Below, in pieces: positions 58,932-64,000 of a stretch of DNA of 64,000 nucleotides (positions within the stretch are counted from its first letter, which is position 1; each line of letters begins with the position of its first letter). Location of the stretch: NCBI GenBank assembly GCA_964406375.1, contig CAYORM010000002.1:1-64000 (forward strand), read 5' to 3'. Under the pieces are notes generated by a model, which did not search any database, had not been told where the DNA came from, and saw only the letters and a list, made by a program, of their open reading frames with translations. The translations under genes and the position numbers were made by a program. The DNA comes from CAYORM01 sp964406375. Lineage in GTDB: Bacteria; Pseudomonadota; Alphaproteobacteria; DSM-16000; Inquilinaceae.

Positions 58932-59804
58932 TCACCCGGCCGCGCGTCGCTGCTGCGATCCGGCGCCGACCCGCACCTCGAGGTCCTTGAGGAACGCGCG
59001 CAGCGCCGCCTCCGCATTCCGGCCGCGCGCGCTGACGACGGTGATGCCCCACTGCGCCAGCACCTCCGCCTGCACCGGGTCGGGGTGCGGCAGGAAGAGG
59101 TAGGCGGGCGGGCGGTGCCGCTGCCGCCCCGACCGCTCCCACATCTGCCAGAGCCGGTAGAGCAGCAGCCGGATATTGGTGTCCGACATGCTGTAGCCGA
59201 CGAACAGGATCGTCCGCCCCATCGCATCGGCCCGGAAGGCGATGTCCATCGGCGAGTCGAAGGCGAGCCGGTCGAAATACTGGGACTCGGTCACCACCAG
59301 CGAGTCCGGATCCTCGAAATCCCCGTGGAACTTGATGATCCGCGTCGCGGCACCGACGCCGCGTGCCATCTCCGCCGCATTGGCGATCCGGACGAAGGGC
59401 GCGCCGAACACCTCATGCGCGGCTTCGAGATTGCGGTCGTAATTCGTGGTGTAGATGATCGGAAAGCCGAGCCTGACGATCAGCCGGTGGATCGGTGACC
59501 GGCGCACCCGGTCGGCGCTGACCCGCCAGTGCTGCGCCAGCCAGTCGCGCAGCCGCGCCATGTCCCCGTGCCGCATCCGGCAGTATTCGGCGAGCGTCGG
59601 ATAGGCGAGGCCACCAGGGTCGGACGAGGGATCCTCGATGCCGAGATCGGCGGCCATGTGCGCGACGAGCGCATGCCAGGACGGCAGCCCGACGGCCATC
59701 GACAATCCGGCCCCGGCGAACAGGATCGCCCGGCGTTCGCGGATCGCCGTCACCAGCGGCTCGAGATCGGCCGTCTCCGGCCGGGGCGTGATGGATCCAC
59801 CCAT
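58932..59804 (-). CDS. SIR2-family domain protein
   Basis: A 290-residue cytoplasmic protein with a SIR2-like NAD-binding fold: ILFAGAGLSMAVGLPSWHAL, IIYTTNYDRNLEAAHEVFGA, IIKFHGDFEDPDSLVVTESQ and ILFVGYSMSDTNIRLLL. This is the SIR2-like type seen in NAD-depleting defence proteins and in stand-alone proteins of unknown role, rather than a protein deacetylase, since no zinc-binding Cys set is present. There is no second defence gene beside it. The ATG at 59804 or a TTG at 59816 is possible. Confidence 0.85.
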   Translation of the reverse strand: MGGSITPRPETADLEPLVTAIRERRAILFAGAGLSMAVGLPSWHALVAHMAADLGIEDPSSDPGGLAYPTLAEYCRMRHGDMARLRDWLAQHWRVSADRVRRSPIHRLIVRLGFPIIYTTNYDRNLEAAHEVFGAPFVRIANAAEMARGVGAATRIIKFHGDFEDPDSLVVTESQYFDRLAFDSPMDIAFRADAMGRTILFVGYSMSDTNIRLLLYRLWQMWERSGRQRHRPPAYLFLPHPDPVQAEVLAQWGITVVSARGRNAEAALRAFLKDLEVRVGAGSQQRRAAG

Positions 59805-59937
59805 GGCGACGGTCAACCGGAGGTCAGCGGCGCGGTTCCGGCCGCGGCCCGGCCGACGGGAACAGCGGTCGGGGCTGCATCATTGTCCTGCCGGCCGACC
59901 CGCTGCCGGGCACGGTCTTAATGGGGAGAGTGCCCGG

Positions 59938-60474
59938 TTGCACCCTTCAGTGATCGAAGACCGGAACTGCGAGGCCGACCGGCTCCTCGACCGGAACATC
60001 GCCGCCCTGGCGCGCCGGCGGCGCGAGGAACAGGCGGCGGCCGGGCCGGACCAGCGGATCGCCCGCGCGATCACGCGATTCACGGGCAGCATGCGCAGCG
60101 TCTATCTGCACCTCCTGCTGTTCGGCGGCTGGATTGTCATCAATGCCGGCCTCATAGCCGGGATCGAACCCTTCGATCCCACACTCGTCGTCCTGGCCAT
60201 GATTGCGTCGGTCGAGGCGATCTTCCTGTCGACGTTTGTCCTGATCAGCCAGAACCGGCTGGCCGCGGCGGCCGATCGCCGCGCCGATCTCGACCTCCAG
60301 ATCAGTCTGCTGGCCGAGCATGAGGTGGCGCATCTCGCCCGCATGGTGACGGCGATCGCCGAGCGGCTGGGTGTCGAGGCGCCCGCCGGCGACGATCCAG
60401 GCGCGCCGGCCCGCCCTATCCGGCCGGAAGCGGTGCTCGACGAGATCGAGGCGGCGACCCCGCCCGAGGCATGA
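59938..60474 (+). CDS. DUF1003 membrane protein
   Basis: A 178-residue protein with a charged N-terminal third (residues 1-45), two adjacent membrane helices around residues 58-105 (YLHLLLFGGWIVINAGLIAG and LVVLAMIASVEAIFLSTFVL), then SQNRLAAAADRRADLDLQIS and a long helical tail. This is the DUF1003 pattern. Function unknown. The start is a TTG with GGGGAGAG upstream; a GTG 12 nt later is the alternative. Confidence 0.82.
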   Translation: MHPSVIEDRNCEADRLLDRNIAALARRRREEQAAAGPDQRIARAITRFTGSMRSVYLHLLLFGGWIVINAGLIAGIEPFDPTLVVLAMIASVEAIFLSTFVLISQNRLAAAADRRADLDLQISLLAEHEVAHLARMVTAIAERLGVEAPAGDDPGAPARPIRPEAVLDEIEAATPPEA

Positions 60475-60539
60475 GCGACGGCGGAACGCGGCGCGGTGCC
60501 GCTCCGTTGTCTCGCCGAGAGTGCCGACGAGAGGACCGA

Positions 60540-61526
60540 ATGGCCGCAGCCCCATCCTCGCCGCCCCTTGCCGACGCGGCGGCGGAGGATCCGCCCTACC
60601 CCATCGGCGCACCGATGGCACCCCAACGCATCGTGCTCGTCCACAACCCCAAGGCCGGTGATGGCGACCACTCGGCGGAAGCGGTGCGCCGGCTGGTCGC
60701 GCGCGGCGGCGAGATCATCGCCTACCACCCGTCCAAGGCCGACGGCCTGCATGCGGCCATGGCGCAGCCCGCCGATCTCATCGTCGTCGCCGGGGGCGAC
60801 GGCACCGTGCGCAAGGTGATGATGGCCCTGGCCGACCCGTCGCCGCCGCTCGCCATCCTGCCGCTGGGCAGCGCCAACAACATCGCCCGCAGCCTCGGTG
60901 TCCTCGGCCCGCCCGAGGCGGTGGTGGCGGCATGGCGAAGGTCGGCAGTCGTGGCATTCGACCTCGGCTCCGCGGCGGTCGAGGGGACGTGCCGGCGCTT
61001 TTGCGAAGGCTTCGGCGTCGGCGCCTTCGCACAGCTCCTTCTGGAAGAGGAGACCGACCCGCCACCACCCGGCCCGCGCGAGGCGACCCTGCAGCGCGCC
61101 CTCCTGACGCTGCGGCGGGTCATTGCCGAAGCACCGCCCGTCGCGGTGTCGATCCTGGCCGGCGGCAGCGGCGAAGGCACGGCCTTCGAGGGAGAAGCGA
61201 TCCTAGCGGAGATCCTCACCACACGCTTTTTCGGCCCGGGGCTGCCCATGGCCCCCGACGCGCGCAGCAATGACCGGCTGCTCGATCTCGTCGTCATCCC
61301 CGTCCAGGAGCGCCGGCCGATGCTCGACTGGCTCGACGCGGGCGGCCGGGACGCGCTGCCGTCTGCGGTGCGGGCGAGGGCCGCCGCCTTCCGCTTCGGC
61401 TGGGCGGGCTCGGCCGCGCGGCTCGACGATATGCTGTGGGACGGGGAGAACGGCAAGCGGCCACGTCAGGCGGAGATCGCCATCGGCCGCAGCGTCCCGG
61501 TGCTGGTGCCGGCGGATACGGGCTGA
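60540..61526 (+). CDS. Diacylglycerol kinase family (lipid kinase-like) protein
   Basis: A 328-residue protein with the DAGK catalytic fold: RIVLVHNPKAGDGDHSAE, LIVVAGGDGTVRKVMMALAD with the GGDGT nucleotide motif, and ILPLGSANNIARSLGVLG. The C-terminal beta-sandwich half includes NDRLLDLVVIP. Phosphorylates a lipid or related alcohol using ATP; the substrate is unknown. The ATG at 60540 has GAGAGGA upstream and is preferred over one at 60471 overlapping the previous stop. Likely co-transcribed with the DUF1003 gene. Confidence 0.88.
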   Translation: MAAAPSSPPLADAAAEDPPYPIGAPMAPQRIVLVHNPKAGDGDHSAEAVRRLVARGGEIIAYHPSKADGLHAAMAQPADLIVVAGGDGTVRKVMMALADPSPPLAILPLGSANNIARSLGVLGPPEAVVAAWRRSAVVAFDLGSAAVEGTCRRFCEGFGVGAFAQLLLEEETDPPPPGPREATLQRALLTLRRVIAEAPPVAVSILAGGSGEGTAFEGEAILAEILTTRFFGPGLPMAPDARSNDRLLDLVVIPVQERRPMLDWLDAGGRDALPSAVRARAAAFRFGWAGSAARLDDMLWDGENGKRPRQAEIAIGRSVPVLVPADTG

Positions 61527-61560
61527 TCCTGGCGCAGCGGTACGCGCGCTGCCGCTTCGA

Positions 61561-62328
61561 TCATCCGCCCCGCCCGCGCACCGGATAGGCCGCGCCGGCA
61601 CCCGCCGGCGCCATGGCGCGGCGGCAGAGATAGACCTCCTCTTCGGGATGATCGGTGATCTCGAACCCCGCGCTGCGCAGCATGGCCTCGACGCAGGCCT
61701 GGTTCGGCACCCACCAATTGGTCGGATCGTCGGCATAACGCCGCTCGATGAAATGCAGCTTCGGGAAACCGGGCCGTTCGAACGGCTCGGTCTCCCGGAA
61801 GGCGAAATTCTCGGGCACCGCTTCAATTGCACGGCTGCCGCGCTGGAGCGACTGGAAGACCAGCAGATCCCCCGCGACGTGCTCGTGGATCAGGTCGAGC
61901 GCCAGCAGCGGATGGCGCAGGTGGTAGAGCACCCCCATGAAGAGCACAATGTCGAACCGCTCGCCCAGCGCCGCGACGTCGTAGACCGAAAGCTCTCGGA
62001 AGGTGACATCGACCCCTGCGATCTCGGCCGCGAAGCGCGCCTGGGCGAGGTAATCGGGATCGAAATCGATGCCCAGCACCCGGGCGGCCCCGCGGCGCTT
62101 CATCTCGATCGAGAAAAAGCCGCCATTGCAGCCGATATCGAGGACGGTGCGGCCGGTCAGATCCGCCGGCAGCGCATGGGCGAAGCGCCGCCATTTCACG
62201 GTCGGATAATCGCCGAGGAAATGGTCCGGCGCGGTATGGACGCCGCCGAGTTCGATGTTGTGGAACCACGGGCCGAGCGCCCGGATTCGGCGCGCGATCT
62301 CGTCACGCGGCAGGTCGAGCGCAGTCAT
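61561..62328 (-). CDS. Class I SAM-dependent methyltransferase (TIGR04290-like)
   Basis: A 255-residue methyltransferase. Motif I is VLDIGCNGGFFSIEMKRRGA, followed by VLGIDFDPDYLAQARFAAE and the IVLFMGVLYHLRHPLLALDL block. The start ARRIRALGPWFHNIELGGVH resembles CmoB-like enzymes and the TIGR04290 group, whose substrate is unknown. An in-frame GTG 72 nt upstream would add 24 low-complexity residues; the ATG at 62328 has a better upstream GGAG. No glycosyltransferase genes, usual neighbours of TIGR04290, are seen here. Confidence 0.82.
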   Translation of the reverse strand: MTALDLPRDEIARRIRALGPWFHNIELGGVHTAPDHFLGDYPTVKWRRFAHALPADLTGRTVLDIGCNGGFFSIEMKRRGAARVLGIDFDPDYLAQARFAAEIAGVDVTFRELSVYDVAALGERFDIVLFMGVLYHLRHPLLALDLIHEHVAGDLLVFQSLQRGSRAIEAVPENFAFRETEPFERPGFPKLHFIERRYADDPTNWWVPNQACVEAMLRSAGFEITDHPEEEVYLCRRAMAPAGAGAAYPVRGRGG

Positions 62329-62516
62329 CCACCGCTGCTCCGGGCCCGAACCCCCGACAGCCGGTCTGAAGGCATAGCCCTTCTCCCCAGAAGTCGTCAC
62401 GGCGATGCGACGCGGCCGGTGCCGCCATGCACCGCGCCATCAAGCCGGCAGCAGGGCGTCGGTTCCGGAGATTGCGCAGCAGCAAAGGAAGGCGCGACGG
62501 GCCGCAGCCCCTCGCC

Positions 62517-63221
62517 TCAGCCGTTGGCGGAGACGGAGGCAGAGGGCTGGGTACCGGCGGCCTTCATCATGATCCGCGCCTCGAGGCTGACGCGCGATCC
62601 CGCGATGTGGCGACGCATCAGCAACTCGGCGAGCTCGGCGTCGCGATCGGCGATGGCATCGACGATCCGGCGATGCTCGACCAGTGAACGATAGGCCCGC
62701 TCGTTCACATCGCTGTGTTGCATCCGGTAAAAGCGCAGCAGCGGGTACTGCTCCTCGCAGATCAGCTTGAAGAGCATCTTGTTGCGTGTGGCCCGCACGA
62801 TGAAGAAGTGGAAGTCGGAATTGAGTGCCTCACGCCAGTAATGTTCGGCATTGGGCCCTTCCAGGATGGCGGTGTGCTGGTCGAGCATGCGGCGGAGCTC
62901 ATCGATCTCAGCATCGGTTATGGTTCGGACCACCTCGCGCGCGGCGACACCTTCAACCGCCTCGCGCAGCACGAAGAGCTCGATCAGATCCTGCAGCGAC
63001 GGGGTGGCGACCCGTGCCCCCTGGTTCGGGCGGTGGGTGACGAGCTGGCGTTCCTCGAGCCGCCGGATCGCCTCACGCAGCGGCCCGCGGCTGATGTTGA
63101 GCATGCGTGCGATCTTCGGCTCGCTTAGCTTCTCGCCCGGCGCGAAATCCCCGCGGATGATCGCCTCCGCAAGCCAGGAGAACACGCTCCTGGAGATACT
63201 GTCGTCGTTCTGCCCGTCCAT
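62517..63221 (-). CDS. GntR-family regulator (FadR/FCD subfamily)
   Basis: A 234-residue regulator. Winged helix: AEAIIRGDFAPGEKLSEPKI, ARMLNISRGPLREAIRRLEE, RQLVTHRPNQGARVA. The helical FCD domain follows, with metal-ligand-type residues in NSDFHFFIVRATRN and EHRRIVDAI. It is divergent from a solute-binding-protein gene; two near-identical palindromes lie between them. The ATG at 63221 has GGAGGAG upstream; an earlier in-frame start would run into the operator. Confidence 0.92.
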   Translation of the reverse strand: MDGQNDDSISRSVFSWLAEAIIRGDFAPGEKLSEPKIARMLNISRGPLREAIRRLEERQLVTHRPNQGARVATPSLQDLIELFVLREAVEGVAAREVVRTITDAEIDELRRMLDQHTAILEGPNAEHYWREALNSDFHFFIVRATRNKMLFKLICEEQYPLLRFYRMQHSDVNERAYRSLVEHRRIVDAIADRDAELAELLMRRHIAGSRVSLEARIMMKAAGTQPSASVSANG

Positions 63222-63266
63222 CGGCACCGTCCGCTCCTCCGGGCTGATCCTGCCGCAGCAGCACGA

Positions 63267-63280
63267 TTCTGTCGACAGAA
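63267..63280. promoter_or_regulatory. GntR box 1
   Basis: TTCTGTCGACAGAA is a perfect 14-bp palindrome with the TGTCGACA centre typical of FadR/FCD-type GntR operators. It is 46 nt upstream of the regulator's start codon, suggesting autoregulation. Confidence 0.7.
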
Positions 63281-63295
63281 GCCGACTCACCGCGA

Positions 63296-63309
63296 TTTTG
63301 TCGACAGAA
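63296..63309. promoter_or_regulatory. GntR box 2
   Basis: TTTTGTCGACAGAA matches box 1 at 13 of 14 positions and is flanked by GA and TC, extending the near-palindrome to 18 bp. Centre-to-centre distance to box 1 is 29 bp, close to three helical turns. Confidence 0.7.
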
Positions 63310-63581
63310 TCGGGACGTGATTACGGCCGCGCCCGATCCGCCTCAGCCCGCATCCTCACTTACCGCCGATCCATAAATAGCCGCTTTTCCATAGGAAATC
63401 GACTGCGGAGCGCGCTTTCTAGCAGCAGAGGCATGCGCACGTAATCTTTGCAGGACGCAGGGCTGACGGGCGCGCTCGGCAGCAAGCGCCAAAAGTGTTG
63501 ACATAATCGGCGGCTTCCGAAAGGTTGGCCTGGGATGAAGGGCCGTTGCGTGGCAGCCTCGGCCGAGTTTGGGAGGACCCC

Positions 63582-64000
63582 ATGAGGATTGTGATGGCAT
63601 CCGTGGCGCTCTGCGCCATGGTCACGGCGGCGTACGCGCAGGACGTGACGCTGCCGGACTACTACCCGGCCGATTACATGGACATGGTCGAGGCCTCGAA
63701 GAACGAGAGCGGCCATCTCGTCATCTATTCGAACCTCGCCGAGTTCAACTGGGCGCCGGCGATCGCGGGCTTTGAGGAACAGTATCCCTGGATCTCGGTG
63801 GAGACGCTGGATCTCTCCTCCACCGAGGTGCACACCCGCTGGATCGCCGAGGCGAGCAGCTCGGCCACGACCGGCGACGTGCTCGTCTCGAGCGCGCATG
63901 ACCGCTGGGCTTTGCACGGCCTCGACCAGGATCTCGAGCCCTATGAGAGCCCGGAACTGCCCTACCTGCCGGAATTCGCCCGCCAAACCCCCGGCATCTT
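63582..64000 (+). CDS. Extracellular solute-binding protein, N-terminal part (3' end outside window)
   Basis: The first 139 residues of a periplasmic family-1 binding protein. A signal peptide (MRIVMASVALCAMVTAAYAQ) is followed by HLVIYSNLAEFNWAPAIAGF, the start typical of Fe3+-, putrescine- or sugar-phosphate-type binding proteins, and DVLVSSAHDRWALHGL. The gene continues past the window; its permeases are presumably downstream. The divergent GntR regulator and its two boxes probably control it. The ligand cannot be named. Confidence 0.85.
   Translation, partial: MRIVMASVALCAMVTAAYAQDVTLPDYYPADYMDMVEASKNESGHLVIYSNLAEFNWAPAIAGFEEQYPWISVETLDLSSTEVHTRWIAEASSSATTGDVLVSSAHDRWALHGLDQDLEPYESPELPYLPEFARQTPGI

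Larger units (their letters stand above)
63222..63581. promoter_or_regulatory. Divergent control region, GntR regulator versus solute-binding protein (360 bp, no gene)
   Basis: Besides the two GntR boxes annotated separately, this region holds an AT-rich stretch around 63366-63400 (CCATAAATAG) and a TTGACA at 63498-63503 about 80 nt before the binding-protein ATG, which could be a -35 element; no clear -10 follows. GGGAGG precedes the ATG at 63582. Confidence 0.45.

Noticed and set aside
1..64000. CRISPR arrays, tRNA or rRNA genes, insertion sequences or phage genes
   Set aside because: I saw no regularly spaced repeats, no tRNA-like cloverleaf or CCA ends, no transposase-like protein and no terminal inverted repeats. 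A tRNA scan and repeat search would be the decisive checks.

Overview
The window is a 64 kb piece of a high-GC (roughly two-thirds G+C) bacterial chromosome. Gene content points to an alphaproteobacterium: a BetB-type aldehyde dehydrogenase, many ribose-type and TRAP transporters, a DUF1036 secreted protein, a DUF883/holin-like membrane pair, a TorT-like binding protein and a CoxL-like molybdenum hydroxylase. The exact order cannot be fixed from this piece. There is no rRNA, tRNA, CRISPR array, insertion sequence or phage module that I can see. The region looks like chromosomal accessory metabolism dominated by solute uptake.

Layout. (1) 1-6.3 kb: the 3' end of ahcY, then single genes for an SDR dehydrogenase, a DMT exporter, a ferredoxin-NADP reductase, betB and two small membrane proteins. 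(2) 6.3-15 kb: a trehalose block. A translationally coupled otsB / GH15 glucoamylase-like / otsA operon runs leftward, divergent from a MalEFG-type sugar ABC operon that has no ATPase of its own. A UgpC/MalK-type ATPase lies just beyond otsA and may serve it. (3) 15-24.5 kb: a small lipoprotein, an HSL-type esterase, then a complete ribose-type ABC operon ending in a regulator with two apparent winged-helix domains. A secreted peptidoglycan-binding serine protease and a VOC protein follow convergently. (4) 24.6-36.6 kb: a leftward operon of a TorT-like binding protein, ABC ATPase and permease, LamB/YcsF protein, biotin carboxylase, both carboxyltransferase halves of a urea-carboxylase-like enzyme, a lone CoxL-type molybdopterin subunit and a biotin carrier protein. 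A LysR regulator and a cupin gene diverge from it. (5) 36.7-42.7 kb: MscS channel, DinB-like protein, NTF2-like protein, small lipoprotein, TPR protein and an MFS exporter. (6) 42.7-53.5 kb: a ten-gene leftward catabolic operon (ABC ATPase, two permeases, binding protein, HisD-like dehydrogenase, LacI regulator, unknown protein, MBL hydrolase, 3-hydroxyacyl-CoA-dehydrogenase-like protein, SDR). Two textbook LacI-family operators sit in its upstream and internal control regions. (7) 53.6-58.4 kb: an SRPBCC protein behind two inverted repeats, then a TRAP transporter with an N-formylglutamate amidohydrolase-like gene. (8) 58.4-64 kb: DUF1036 protein, SIR2-domain protein, DUF1003 protein, lipid-kinase-like protein, methyltransferase, and a GntR/FadR regulator divergent from a truncated solute-binding protein gene. 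Two strong GntR boxes lie between the last two.

The most interesting system is the operon at 35.0-24.7 kb. It encodes all the parts of a biotin-dependent urea-carboxylase-like enzyme as separate polypeptides. It lacks the allophanate hydrolase that would mark urea or guanidine use, and instead carries LamB/YcsF, an orphan CoxL-type hydroxylase and its own importer. I infer an uncharacterised uptake and degradation route for a small nitrogenous or lactam-like compound. The second is the LacI-controlled ten-gene operon, whose substrate is also unknown.
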